DNA of 64,000 bases from Fasciolopsis buskii (taxonomy: Eukaryota > Platyhelminthes > Trematoda > Plagiorchiida > Fasciolidae). The stretch covers positions 1 to 64,000 of the forward strand of contig LUCM01006436.1 in the NCBI GenBank assembly GCA_008360955.1. Direction: 5' to 3'. Position 1 is the stretch's first letter. The number at the start of each line of letters is the position of its first letter. The position numbers and the translations under genes were made by a program. The notes below the pieces were generated by a model. That model had not been told where the DNA came from. It saw only the letters and a program-made list of their open reading frames with translations, and searched no databases. Shown here piece after piece: positions 11,011 through 23,820 of the stretch.

Positions 11011-13065
11011 AGCCCAGCATTCGAGATGGAGAACTGGTATTCATGTGCATTGTTTCATCTGCAGACGTTGGCGGCAGGTCTACTGTGGGTATGGATTGAC
11101 TAAGCGGCTCCCTAAGGTGCTCTGCTCAACACTCCAAACGGCTATCCATAGAATGAATCAGTGGGCCATCAGATTCCTTAACCGCCTCGCTTGCACTTGC
11201 CCTTCTTGGACTAGTATTCCTAATCAGCTGGTAATGGCTACGGAAGCTGGCAACCTCCACATGCTTTTCCATTCCTTTACGTCTCCCTTCCCATTACTGC
11301 CCTCGGTGATTTCCCAAACGTCTGGTCAGCTAAAGTTTCAGGGATTTGTGGGCCCCAAAAGATGTGTGAACCAGAAGAACAGATCTACGAGAATCCAAAA
11401 GAAAAACTGAAGTCTACAATATACCTCGTTTCTTCAGTTTTCTTCTCCTGAAGTCTTGCGTTCTAAGTACCGGTAACAATGGGACAACTTTTATCTGCCA
11501 ACAGCGTTCTCTCGGATCCTGTGGATTTTATTGTAACAGCAACTGGGTTAAGAGCAGCGAATGAAACTGAATTTAGTGATTATCATTTGGAAGCATCTGT
11601 ACAGGTCGGATACTTCTCATGTCGATGCGACCAGACTGGGGAGAAAGTAAAAGTCACCTCGCACTAGTCCATAGTCTGGTTGACAATCCTTGAGTGTCTC
11701 ATGGTACTAGTGACCGATGGCAGGTTGACCAATCTGAGTCTAACACGGTGAAGACTTGAGGTCACCAGGTAAGCGTAGGTTGCTTTTGGGGCAGAAGCTG
11801 GTGTTCTCCAGAATCACTTTGTCCTCGAAACAAACTTGGATGAGTCAATCACTGCTATCGGTTCAATCGTGTCGACGGTTTGCCGTCCTTTCTGTCCTCA
11901 ATAAACGAGATCGGTGTTAAAGACGCCAGCAACAATCATAAGATATGTTGTGCGCACACTTCGACTTGATCGGGATGAGTCGTGGCAGAACCAGTCTTTG
12001 GTCTCAGAAGAGCTGCTGCCTCTGGATACGCAGATACGATGAAAAGATAAAAATGTACGAACGATTAACAAATTACTTCTTAGTGTTTTCGGTCTTTCTG
12101 TTACCGCTGTTTTACTTCGGCCATACGGCGAACGTTTGACATGAATCCGTATTGCGTTTGAGTTGGTCCTTCTCCGGCCCGTCCCGTGTCCTCATGATGT
12201 ACGTGGGCATGAATTTGAATTGAACGTATCATTAACTCATAAAGCGACTCCCATCGTCGCCTACAAGCCTTCGGCTCTACCAACCGCAACACTTCAACCT
12301 ACTGGCATTGACAAATACAAAACGGTCCCACCGAGCAGCACACAAGCCACTGTTAATTGGGATCCACCCTAACAGTGGATGCTCAGCTCGCGTGGTCAAA
12401 GCACTTCCAAAGCAAGCATGACCGCGAGCTGCGAAAACTGGATCAGTTGACGCACGAAGGGCGAAGAGAAAGAAGACGGTTGCATTCGGGCTGTAAACAT
12501 TAATTATGGGAACATGGGCCTTGCATGCTTATTTCGGAAACCAAAGTTATGAGTTGAGACTGCTATCCGAAGCCAAAAGGGCAAGGTTCCTTTGTCTCCT
12601 TCCGATGATTCATACGAGAGGGAAGCCAGATCAAATCTGGGGAACAGCTAACAAGCCCGTTTGAACTCATGTGACTGGCACACGGGCTAGGGATATTATA
12701 CACCGAAAGGCAGGGGAAAAATACAGGATTAGTCAAGTGTCAAGATGGCGCAGGGATTGAAAATGATCTGACCTCTGTGAAGCAAGCAGCGAAAATAGGA
12801 CGAGGAGTTGATTGGAAGAGAGACAAAATGAGAGACGACGACCACTATAGACAGGAGTGATCAGCCATTAAATTTTATCCTAAGCAGACCTACAAAATTC
12901 AGGTGGCCATAACAAATGTATCGAAACAATTCCATTGTAAGAATCATGGACAATTTGATGGTTCCCCCTTGATTAAGCGGTTTGCGAATGAACCTGAATC
13001 AACACCACCGACTGGAGCCACTGGAGTTATCGACGGCGACAGCCTACAACTATTTTGAAGATCTC
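11011..13065. other. unassigned, GC-richer sequence with small hairpins
   Basis: Immediately upstream of LINE B on its own strand, so part may be its 5' half, but no endonuclease motif could be read convincingly. A plus-strand frame of 121 codons at 11045-11410 is unrecognised. Two short perfect hairpins are visible: CCAGAT/ATCTGG at about 12627-12641 and AGCCCGT/ACGGGCT at 12654-12660 with 12682-12688. The 12160-12500 stretch is basic and Pro/Thr-rich when translated on the plus strand, as in retrotransposon leader regions, but this is not diagnostic. Confidence 0.35.
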
Positions 13066-13069
13066 AAAC

Positions 13070-13744
13070 GTTCTACCTAAGATAGCTTATTATGCTATCT
13101 TGTTGAAGACACTTAGGTAAATCAAACACTCAGGCTTACCTAATTCATCCGAATTAATTTCCGCAGTTCCACTAAGGTTACAACTAGGTAAATCTACCGA
13201 GTGGCAATTTTTACTAGCATTTTGCATGGTCCGCACATTAGAAGAACAAAGGTTGGTAAGGTTCCTTGTAGAAACGGTGTTGAAGTCATTTGGATGACCG
13301 ATATTTTGCAAACCCCAACGGCATCCCTTGACTCAAATGTCCGACATCCAGACCAATGGGGCTTTAGTCCAGCACGGGAACTCGGAGCAGACACACTTAT
13401 TAATACCCACCCTCCTCGAAACAGTGCATTACGCGGTCGGGATTACCTTGCGCGACGACTGATGTAGCATGCAATTCAATGTTTGTGTGATTCATGGAGA
13501 ATGACAGACGGGTACTGTCAGAGTTTAGCCACCAAGTAGCAGAACAATTAGGGTTCCCAATCGAAGCCTTTGGTTCTGACAAGAACCTCTGTGCGAGTAG
13601 TCAGAAATTAGCTGATTGGAAGTCAATCTATTTGGGCCAATTATTCTCCCACTCATTTCTTCGATTGAGTTGTTATCTCAAACAAGCGCTCAACGTGGAG
13701 GACCAAGGGACTATTTCGTCCGGTTTCTACACACTGACCCTCCA
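13070..13744 (+). repeat. inverted repeat segment A, left copy
   Basis: This 675-base segment matches the reverse complement of 29243-29917 with three mismatches (near 13314, 13579 and 13650) and no indels. It contains plus-strand frames at 13201-13467 (88 codons) and from 13494 into the gap. The corresponding frames exist in the other copy (88 codons at 29520-29786, 85 codons at 29236-29493), where the second differs by two residues in the shared part. The proteins are not recognisable. The left end carries a hairpin, stems AAGATAGC and GCTATCTT around TTATTAT (13079-13101), and repeated TTAGGTAA-like words. The right end runs into the N gap. It is called a mobile or duplicated repeat of unknown class. 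Confidence 0.9.
13079..13101. repeat. perfect hairpin at the end of segment A
   Basis: Eight-base stem AAGATAGC/GCTATCTT with a 7-base loop, nine bases inside the boundary of the near-identical segment. It is conserved exactly in the inverted copy (29886-29908). Together with nearby CTACCTAA (13073-13080), ACTTAGGTAA (13111-13120), GCTTACCTAA (13134-13143) and CTAGGTAA (about 13184-13192), it resembles the subterminal repeats of a DNA transposon end, though no transposase is visible. Confidence 0.6.
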
Positions 13745-14184
13745 NNNNNNNNNNNNNNNNNNNNNNNNNNNNNNNNNNNNNNNNNNNNNNNNNNNNNNNN
13801 NNNNNNNNNNNNNNNNNNNNNNNNNNNNNNNNNNNNNNNNNNNNNNNNNNNNNNNNNNNNNNNNNNNNNNNNNNNNNNNNNNNNNNNNNNNNNNNNNNNN
13901 NNNNNNNNNNNNNNNNNNNNNNNNNNNNNNNNNNNNNNNNNNNNNNNNNNNNNNNNNNNNNNNNNNNNNNNNNNNNNNNNNNNNNNNNNNNNNNNNNNNN
14001 NNNNNNNNNNNNNNNNNNNNNNNNNNNNNNNNNNNNNNNNNNNNNNNNNNNNNNNNNNNNNNNNNNNNNNNNNNNNNNNNNNNNNNNNNNNNNNNNNNNN
14101 NNNNNNNNNNNNNNNNNNNNNNNNNNNNNNNNNNNNNNNNNNNNNNNNNNNNNNNNNNNNNNNNNNNNNNNNNNNNNNNNNNNN
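13745..14184. other. assembly gap (run of N)
   Basis: About 440 unresolved bases. Any open frame crossing it is meaningless. The sequence directly after the gap, TCAAAGTCCAGTCT, matches TCAAGGTCCAGTCT in the right-hand copy of segment A (minus strand, about 29161-29146). There, only about 81 bases lie between that word and the last base of segment A. If the two copies are collinear here, the true gap may be nearer 80 than 440 bases. Confidence 0.95.
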
Positions 14185-14489
14185 TCAAAGTCCAGTCTCT
14201 CCGTAGCACCGCGGGGAAAGAAGCTGAAACAGCACAAAATCTCGTCCTAATAAAAGAAAACGTTGCATACTTATAGCCTTTTATATTTGCATCTTTGTGC
14301 CTGTGTGACTTCCATTACTTCATAATCTGGCCGGGTCACGCTTTCATTGGTTCTTCTCACTTGACACACCACCTGATTTAGTTCACGTCGTTTTTGTCTC
14401 ATCTGGGCCGCTAATCATGACTCACAATATGACCCTCTCCGTTTTCATGTCCGTACTCATGCCTTCCAATCATTTCACCATATCGACTG

Positions 14490-14740
14490 GTAGGTGGTAG
14501 CCAAGGGGATAACGCGGTCTCGATCTTCTGTTGTCACCTCCCCCCCTCCATTCTACCTGGCGGAATTGGATTTCATCCAAGCCCGCGTACTGACCGTGAT
14601 TTGTCTTGCATGGTCCATTACAGCTCAGCCTCCGATACCCAGTGAGACACCTCTATCAGTTGGGAGAGTTAACCACAATGTGAGAATTGGAACCTGTGAA
14701 CTTCAGGTTGAGACAGCAACGGCTTGACTATCACAGGCTA
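14490..14740. repeat. tRNA-like / SINE-like composite
   Basis: On the plus strand TAGCCAAGGGG at about 14499-14509 is close to a box A (TGGCNNAGTGG) and is followed by GGATAACGCGGTCTCGATC. On the minus strand, 14735-14635 reads TAGCCTGTGATAG, then GGTTCCAATTCTCAC (box-B-like), then TGTGGTTAACTCTCCCAAC. This parallels the SINE at 2595-2765 (ATTCCAATCCTCTCAC, GGTCAACTCCTCCAA). At least the minus-strand part is likely a diverged SINE copy. Whether the plus-strand head is a second, truncated insertion is uncertain. Confidence 0.45.
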
Positions 14741-15710
14741 CCATGGCTACGACCCACGACATAAATTTCCTACTTGTCACAGATTTTGCAATTCGGGTAA
14801 TTTTACTTACCGGAAGAGTTGTATAATTTATCAAGCAATAGAGTGACCAATTTTGCAACCGAGTACCAAATTTCATTCAAACGAATTTCATAGAGTCCGA
14901 AATATGGAGAATAGAATCAGGTTTAGCCACAACGACGTTTTCGACTCCTGATGCAACAACTATTGCTATTCAACACTGTGACAATTTCAAACTAGGTTTC
15001 TCCGAGGTGTGATCTTGGTGCTTTAGTAAGCAAGACGGATTATACAAATTAAAGGTTGCTTTTATGATGTTCACTGGTTCATACTAAGAACTTCAGACAC
15101 GGTGTAGCTCATAAGTCGTTTGCCATCAGCTGGAAAGTCATTAAAATTACGCCTTCATTTTCAGAACATCGAAAAAATCCCGAGTTTCCGTTAGCTTGCC
15201 TCAGGAAAACAGTTCGACGGAATTCGGAGTGCATGGTCGCTTGCATTTTCTACTCATAAGTGGAAGTTGTACACGGGGTAAAACTTCTATCTGAAACTGT
15301 TCAGGGGCGCATAGCACGAATTGGGATGAAATTCAAGGGACCCCAACATACCAGTAGAAGTTTGTCTCTCTTAATGTTGAGAATATTTCGGCTTAAGTGA
15401 ACCATATTCGACGAATCACCGAAGTCACAACCTGGGGAAATTGAGAGGCGCCTAGGCTAGTGAATCGATAAGAGAAACCCATTAAGAATTTGAACTGAAT
15501 TCACTGTACTTGGGCGAGGGTTCATGACTCCAATTGGCTGCAGTGTTATGGATGTTTGGAACTTTCCCGACAGGGTATAAATTCGGCCACAATAGCGTAA
15601 AATAATAGAACATTGTGGCAGATCATAAACACACTACGAAATTCGTTTCTGTATCGATATTTAGATTTGAAATTCTGGGTGAAAATTCCATTGAATTTAA
15701 GGTTTATTTT
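14741..15710. other. unassigned sequence, no gene seen
   Basis: AT-rich, no open frame above about 60 codons, no recognisable repeat. It separates segments A and B in the left arrangement. In the right arrangement A and B are only about 190 bases apart and none of this sequence is present. Confidence 0.45.
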
Positions 15711-15711
15711 G

Positions 15712-16060
15712 GTCGACTAATTGGCGTGCTCACCATTTGCACAGAGTAAAGGAAGAAACTGTCGATTCACTCCTCGTTGTTTGACTGATGTCAGTCACTA
15801 TAGTGATGCTCATAAATACCAACTCTAATGAATAAGTGCTTATGACCAAAACTAGACCGGAATAGACATGCTCCTGTCATTCACCGGTTTAATCTGAATG
15901 AGCCTAAAGCGCAATCGACCTTAACAAATGAAGTGGCTGGAACGACCAAGCAAATAGACTCAGGTGGTAGTAGTGTTCTCCATTATGTGTTCCTACCGCT
16001 CTTGTATTCTGCCCGGTATGCCGGGTGCAAAATTTGTGCACTGAGTGAATGAAGCTGAGA
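15712..16060 (+). repeat. inverted repeat segment B, left copy
   Basis: The core 15724-16029 (306 bases) is identical to the reverse complement of 30110-30415, with no mismatch found. On both sides similarity continues at much lower identity for 20-30 bases: GTCGACTAATTGGCG against GTCGACAAATTAGCG on the left, AATTTGTGCACTGAGTGAATG against AATTTGTACAGTGGGTGAATG on the right. Inside are a 7-base inverted repeat TGACTGA/TCAGTCA (15782-15797), an overlapping perfect palindrome TCACTATAGTGA, and GCCCGGTATGCCGGG near the right end. No coding frame is recognised. Confidence 0.9.
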
Positions 16061-16768
16061 AGGGAGTAACGCAGTTTGCCCGTATCGTGTGGACATGCAA
16101 GACGGCCGCACAGTAGGGCAAGCGTCTAATCGGCTTTCTCTCACTACTTCATTCAAGTGTAGACAAGCAAACCAAGAACCGCACGATGACCAGTTCTACG
16201 AAACTAATCTTGCTATAAATGAACTCTTATCCGAGTCAGTCCGTAAAGTGTTGCGCTCATGCTTGCAGAACTGTCCGTTTTCTGGTTAGCAGTCACCCGC
16301 TGCCACTTGTGATTTGACTGCCCCGTTTAACGGGTGAGGTGACAAGTAGAGGGAATCAATATATATACCACTGTGGAATAGAAGGGAAACAAAGCGGCAC
16401 TAGTAAGCGGATTTTAGTGCATTTTAATGAGAGCGAATTTTAGTTCACCCCAGCTCGCTGTGGGTTAGAGGCTGAACAGTCATCTCCAGGCTTGTGCTGC
16501 ACTTCTGGTACTACTGATAATATGACTATTGATGGTGGCGATTGAAATATTCTACTCTGTTGACCTATTTCAAAAAATAAACGATGGAGAAACATTATAA
16601 AATGATACAACGTCATCCTGTCCCACTCTTCGTGGAATACGTGAGCTTGTAGTGGCTAGGTGATTCCAATATGTATCATTACACGCAGATGTTTGCGTTC
16701 ATCTCCGGAGAGGCAGTTGTTCGTCTAGTCTTAGAGCATAAATGGGGGTAGCGAGCAGGAACACATAG
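16061..16768. other. unassigned sequence, no gene seen
   Basis: One 66-codon plus-strand frame at 16089-16289 begins just outside segment B and is unrecognised. Otherwise nothing supports a feature here. Confidence 0.4.
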
Positions 16769-16789
16769 ACACACACACACACACACACA
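16769..16789. repeat. (AC)n microsatellite
   Basis: Uninterrupted AC dinucleotide run of about 10 units. Confidence 0.95.
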
Positions 16790-19700
16790 GAACCGTGCAT
16801 GATATAGTGAATCGAGGGCAAAATGGGCAAAGTGGAAAGTGAAACGGGAACAGGACAAGAGGTGCACAGAGAGCGGAAAATGGGTTAAGAATTGAAAATT
16901 TTGTTACATGCATTTAGGATGATACGGCTGGATAGAGTAGCATGCTTCGCTGGTTGTCAGTTTGATACATGGAATCAACATGTTTAGGTTTGTCAAAAAC
17001 ATACGAAAATCTAGTCGTAATATGCTGAAATTGAATTTCCTTTTGTACCGGGATTTCAAATGTTTCACAAGCCTGTCGTGATTGTACAACAATAAGTTTC
17101 CCTGGTTCGAACGATAAGTTTTTGTCCAACTCGTTTGACGTTCGAAAGGAATTCGAAAAAGAGAGAAATGAGGCTACTGATTCAACCTAAATGGGTTCCT
17201 AATATTTTCAAATAGATCAGTATTCACTATGCGCGGTCCGATTAGCGCTGAGAACCACGATTGTTTCCTCATTATACGAAAGCGTCTAACTTGCACATCT
17301 GGCACGTTTGAACTTCGCTAAGTAACGCTGTTTGTGACAACAACACGATGTCATTTCAAGGTCAACGGTAGTTTGTTGTTTGATATCGTGTGCACCGAAA
17401 ACCATGTCATTCAGTTTGCTAGTGTGACGTAATGCAGAGAAACAAAATGTGGCATTTTATTCACAAACTACGTAGCTCAAATCAAGCAGTTTCGTTGGGA
17501 CATAATTACGTTGATCGTGATGCCTGTATCTATGACATTCTTTCGTGCTTGCGGATGCACACTTTGTAATCTGGCTGAAAGACTATTGCAACAGGAACAT
17601 AACCAGAAGTGTGCATCGGTGATTTGAACGAGCACTCTGTGTTCGTAGTGCCCCAGGTACGGTAATAACAAGATTTCAACTACTGCGGCTAATCCCTAAC
17701 ACGACAGAATATGCAAGCATTAACATAAATGTCGATAACTTACTGGCTGGGTCAACCGTACTATTACTGAATAGTAGGCGCTTGCAAACGATGTGTTGTT
17801 CATTTAATAACTGTCTGCCAAATGAATCATTCATGTGATGCCTCTGATGTAGGCCTTTTTAAAAGCAACCTAGGAGGCGATGCCAATAGTTCCAACTGCA
17901 TTGTTTCAGGTGCGTTCAGCTATGCCACGGTCAGGCCGGACGGACCGGAAAGCCCAGTCTAAGTCATGCAAATGAACTACCAAGCGGGAATTTGGAGGGG
18001 GGGGGTTAGAATCAGCCGCTTGCCCCACGTCGGTGATGCGGTGATGGTGGTCTGATTGTCTTGACACTTTCAGAGGCTGAGGCTGGGGTTTGGTGTGTTG
18101 GATCAGACTAAAGAAGCGACACTGGGCTTCGAAGACTGGAGACGATGGACCAATAAGCCTCGAGTTGAACAGACTTACATGAATCGCACAGTAATGAGAA
18201 GTAAACTTGCCAGAGCCCGCTTGTTCGATCTTATTGATTTCAGCAGGGTTTGAATGAACAAGAATCGAGAGGACCGATTAAAATCGCCAACTCTAGCAAC
18301 TGTGATATTCTTATTTTAACGCCCCGAATCAGGATGCTCTCATTGACGCTTGGACGAACACTGTCTGTACTAGAAAACAAACACAGGGAAGCAGCAAACT
18401 GCACCAAGCTCCACTTGTTCTCCGAACTACGGTGAAGCTAGGACGTTGTTAGTGGTTGTTCCTACCCCCCTCATAATTTTCGTTGTAGTGACTAGGGCAT
18501 CACACTCGCATTATGGTGTTTAGTTGACACAGGTGTACACGTGTTAAAAGGTAGCCAGGAGCGGACCAGTTGGATATCATCAAAAAACAATCACCAGATT
18601 TTGTTCGACCCAGTCGTGCATTCCATTGACTTTTTATGGCCTCTACTCGTCGTCGTCTGTTTTCTACAAAATCGAAGTGAATATTTTAGATCCATTCATC
18701 TTATTGTTCTGGTATCGTATAAATAGACTATTTGTTGAAAATTTCGGTCAAGAAATAATTGCCTCAGATTAATATTCGATATGAGATTTCCAGTTTATAT
18801 CGAGATAATTTCTATCTTCGAGTTATTCGTCTCAAATGTCTTGCCCGATATTTAACATGGAGTTTGTGGGTGACTATCGTAATAACCGTTTTTGTGAGCT
18901 TACTGACGAACCAAATACGGACGAAGTTTGTTCATTATCTCGTTGCAGAGTTCCTATGGAAAACCCACCATACCTACTGCAAATTACGTGTAATTATATA
19001 TGAAGACACAAGAAACAGATATTGACAATATACTTTCAACAAGCGGATCTTAGTAGAGATATGAGGACTTCGACAACTTTCTGCAACCGGAACACTGTCA
19101 CATCCGTACAATTCACGGGGAAATTTACATGCTTGATCGGTTGTTCACCAAAATACCTAGACTAAAACACTCTTCGTACCATTGAGGGTAACCGGCGGGA
19201 CATACACTTTTACTAGGCCCCGAGGGAATTCAGTGCTTCGCATTGCTTGTTTTTGTAAGTAACTGTTCTGTGTTTCAAGAGGCTACTTACAAAGAAGCTG
19301 TATGAGCTTTTCCCGTTGTTTTATAAATAAGAGCATCGGACTTCCAAGCGAACGATCACTGACTAAGTTTCGAGTATTCCCTTCAACTTTTGATTACGCA
19401 GTACCAAAATCAGCATTTCGTTCGACAGAACAAGAAGCTACTGAGTCTGGATGAAACACCGTTAAAAATGTAACTTTTTCACATAGGCAACTAGCTTCGT
19501 AGGATTAACATCACGTCTCAAAAATCTTCGCTGTTTGTGTTCGTTAAGGAATGTTCTTCCAGTGTCTACTAACTGAAATGAAACTCATTACTCCGAACCC
19601 ATTACTAGCCAAGCTTACTGGGCTGTTGTCACAGCATCCTATTACAGCTGGTTCTGTATTCAACCTAAGTACTAATGAGTATGCAAGGAGGGAGGGGCTT

Positions 19701-22700
19701 CTTTGTGAGATTTTACTGGGATTTTTTTAAATTTGAGAGATCTTACCCCGGATTCTCCATGATTATCTCCAACGTATTTAACGGTAGAAATTTAAATGGT
19801 GAAATTGGAACCGCCACTGTAACCATTTGTGGAACCATGCTACTGGAGGGATTTTGCAATGAATGTTTTGTTGAACGTTTCTCCCTACACCACTCGGTGA
19901 TAGAATGTGTGTGCAACTAGGGGCAAGGACTCTAGTCATTGCGATATTCCAGAATATCCTGTCATTTTTATCGAATTCTTCTTTTGACAGTTTGTATATC
20001 AGTTAAAGTGAAATTCCGATGCTACTAACTTCTTGGGAGACTTACACGTTAGCAGCTAAAGATACCGTGAGCGGTCTGGTGGTATACAAGACGAATAATT
20101 CACGTGCACTATTGACTTTATCCTAACCCACGATATCTACTATACCAGTCGAAAACTGAATAGATTACCCATTGTGTACCCACGGGGATTTTGTCGAGGC
20201 AAACTCCATTGGAGTTTTCCGTCTCGTCTCCCCACCTTAAATATTTTCTCTCTGGAAACCGGTCTTGCTATGTTTAAAATGTCGAACTTTGATCAAGTTG
20301 ACTTGGTACTGTAGACTAGTGTATGAGTGTCGTTTCTACTCGAATTGCGTGTTTCAGATCATATCTATTCGATGACATCAATGGATCTCAGATAGCACTG
20401 ATATTCAGAGTAACAGTTTCACTTCGATCGACAAGCTCATGCACCCAAAACCTTTAATCGTATGAGGCTCTGACAAATGTCACAAAACAAGTTTGTCTCT
20501 CTATAAACCGGTGGCAAATAACCAAGCAAGGTTGTCCTTCTTCACGATTACTGATTAACATCTTACGATTTCCCAAACGGAGAGGTAAATGTATGAGATA
20601 AAAAGGTCGAGCATTTTTCGCATGATAAACGAAGAACCCACAGCAACAAGAATTCGAACAGACAAGTCAGCGATCCGAGCGTAGCTTTCAACGTTCAATC
20701 CTCCAACTGTGAATTAGTAAGTTACACAAACGTCTAGCATGCGTGAGTTTTGCAAAATGGTAGTAAAAGTTTCGAAAATTATCGTTTGTAGGTCCATAAA
20801 ACGAATACGGCCATTAGTGGTATGATAAACGAGAGCTTCACCACAGGCACCGCTTACTTCAATCCAAACAGCACGGCCAAACAATGGTTGTTCGACAACA
20901 GTCTCAGTATCAAAACCGTGTGTCTGTATCTCGAAATGTGGTCACAGTGCTTCCATTCAGCGGCCCGGGATTCCACTTGAATGATGAAGAAATACCTGAT
21001 ATTCCTCGTTACCCATGTTCATTATGTCAATCATCGAAAAGCCACCTGCGACACAACGCGTAACGACTACGAGGATTTGGGGAATTATAACACTAGACAC
21101 TGAGCTACAATTAACTGTCTGCTTCCAATTTGGGTTCAGATTCGCCTACTTCGTTCAGACAAAAAACAGTTGCGGATTTCGAAGAGTGCTTTCGACAGGA
21201 TTTAATGCATCAATGAAGCCACCAGGTCAACTAGCAACAATGGAAGACCTCATAAAACACTTGTGAGCAGAAACTCATTATTCACTGGGGACGTAATACC
21301 AGGTTAATGAGAAGAGATTGCTCCGAGTCATTTTTAATGGATTAAGCAACGGAGGCCTTAGATGGACTGATATGATGCCAATCAGGCGGTGGAGTCCATT
21401 GTTAAGTGAACAAAGCAGACGGCAAGTTAATTTCTTCCTCCCATGGTCAACTCCGAACATCAGTGATTTTGCTGTTCAGTTCACTTGTACAAACTTCGAC
21501 ATTAACTGTTTTCTTTAGTGTGCACTGTTTATTGATAGTAGCTTATTTGCTCAAATTTATCAGAGACAATTTTGATCCCATCAAAATTTTCGCCTCATTT
21601 TAGTTCCGCATGTTGTAATTATGCGATAGTTCACGAAGTTGGGTGGTGATCAGTTCCGGTCTCCGAAAAGGGAAATTTATCGGATTAACGCGATTCAAAA
21701 CCAGAGAATTCATATCAGCATATTTCATGTCATCCCCAACAGGGTCATCTTATTTCCGTTCGCATTCCTTCATGTCACAGTCAAACACACACACACATAT
21801 GCACCTGAAAAAACTTGAAATGATCACGCGAAACGCATTATCAAGAAGCGATGCAACAAAATAATTTTGATACCACGAGTGTTATCTCAAATGAACAAAA
21901 ATTCAGACATATATTTCCCACTCGAAACCACTGCGCCAAAACTCCCGCTCATACTGGGACAGCGGAAGTCTCGGACATTTCCCGGCTGCAGATAAGAATC
22001 CAGGTAAGAACACGCACCTGTATTTCAATCACAATTCACTTGGATAAACGACCTCCATGTGCACATGCGTTATCAGTGATTACCCAAGTTTATACCTAGG
22101 GCCTACGCGATGATCCAGCTCATTGCCTCGTTTGTTAGGATGAACCGATGCACTATTGGTCCCGAGTAGTAGTGGTCAGTCTGTCTATACGGCGAATGAG
22201 TGAATGACTGGACACACAGCATAACCCCTCTCTGGGACGCGGAACTTCTCGTTATCGGAACATCTATCACTTCATTCAACCACACCACTCTGATCTTTTG
22301 ACAGTTAGAGTGGAGCAGTAGTGGAGCAAAAAAGACAAATATCTACATTTGAAAATCTTAACGAAAGAGATGCATTAATCCTTTAGAAATGGTGCACCCT
22401 GTGAGAACGCCTAGGTTTGGCGTGACTGTATTCACATATATGCATACGTGAGTGAGGCTGCATTTGTGCGCACGCCAGTAGATAAGTTGCTAGGTGATGG
22501 GAAGGCTAAATAGGAGATAAATGAGAAACAGTGGGAAAAAATCGCTGTTTTCACTGAACAGCGGGGACATTTGTTACTCACGGTTTGCCGCAATAGGGCC
22601 GACGAGAATGGAGCATCGATTTGCTGAGTATCTCTGGTGACACTGAATAACTCTCTACGCCAAGAGATAGCGTTCAGGTTTGTGTATGTGTATTTGTGTG

Positions 22701-23820
22701 TTTTGTCGGACCTGTTAAACGATTGCTGGGAAAGACTTAATCGGAACTGATATTGTGCTTGTCTGACTGTGATCATATATCTGTTGGATACCGGGAAACA
22801 GCCGTAAAATTTTCTCTTACCAAATTGAAATCTGTGACGTGTAAAAAATGATCAAGTGTGTAAAATATAGCAAAGAACAGGAGGGTGGGATATCGGTAAA
22901 TTCTCTACTTTTCTCATATGATTAACAACATGTCATTTCAGAAGCTGTGGCCAAACCAAATACAAAAGCGATTATGACGAATTATAACAGAAATTGTTTT
23001 AGTGCGCATCCCCAACAACATTCGAATAAGTCTAAGTTCAGATCATCAGTCGAAATCAAACAAATGTATGCGTTGTTGGATAGGGGCTGTGAGTTTTCCC
23101 CGGAGAAGGTGTCCGCTTTCAGCGAATATCCTCACCTGGGGGTTTGAATCTCAATTCCGGTCCCGAAGAGTTTGCGCCATTTTTAATTTTTAACATAAAT
23201 GAGAGAGTTTTACTGCAGTCCCGTGGTAAATAACACCAATATATGAGTTGAAGGTGCAAAATTGACCAGTTGTCAGTTATAGGAACTTCATAAATACCTA
23301 CGCATCCATTAAAAAGATACGTATGTGTAACAACAGCTGGACTCGAAAGAATAAAGTTAATCTTATCAGTATCGGCCAGAGTTATCGGATGTCAGATCAA
23401 AGTTTTCTAGCTTAACTCAAATTAGTGCACAGGACCAATCAAGTTAAATTTGAGAACCAGTTTATCTGGCATTTTAATTTCGGTCTACATATTAGAACTG
23501 GAAAACAGCCTTTGCTTAATAAAATCCCTATTTTTTAATCTTGATAACTAGAAGAAACAGTATTGAATTCATATTACCATGGTATATTCAATAAGTGTTG
23601 CCATATAAATAAGCGGTTCTATAATTAAAAAGAACAAAACCTGATATAAACCAAGAAAAAAGATACTCTGGCGACATTTTGTCCCGATTTTGGTCAACCA
23701 GTTGTTGTAACAATCGATAGCAAAACACCGTTCTTCGGACAATTGTACTCGGCGAACCGAAAGCTGGCATTCATCTGCTGATAAGCCATCTGGCAATCTC
23801 CATCTCGCTTTTTCCTCCCC
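16790..23820. other. unassigned sequence, no gene seen
   Basis: About 7 kb of AT-rich sequence with frames of at most 114 codons (22432-22776 minus), none recognisable. There is a G9 run at 17997-18005 inside a GC-richer patch (about 17870-18180), and a short (AC)n at 21785-21797. Nothing else repeats within the window by eye. Confidence 0.4.

Noticed and set aside
12160..12660. Possible LINE endonuclease start upstream of the inverted segment
   Set aside because: The Pro/Thr-rich leader-like translation is suggestive, but no endonuclease catalytic motif could be read in any frame.
13494..14276. A 260-codon plus-strand open frame and other long frames at 13616-14237
   Set aside because: They are open only because they run across the N gap, where stops cannot be seen. 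The right-hand copy shows that the corresponding frame ends two residues after the last resolved codon of the left copy.
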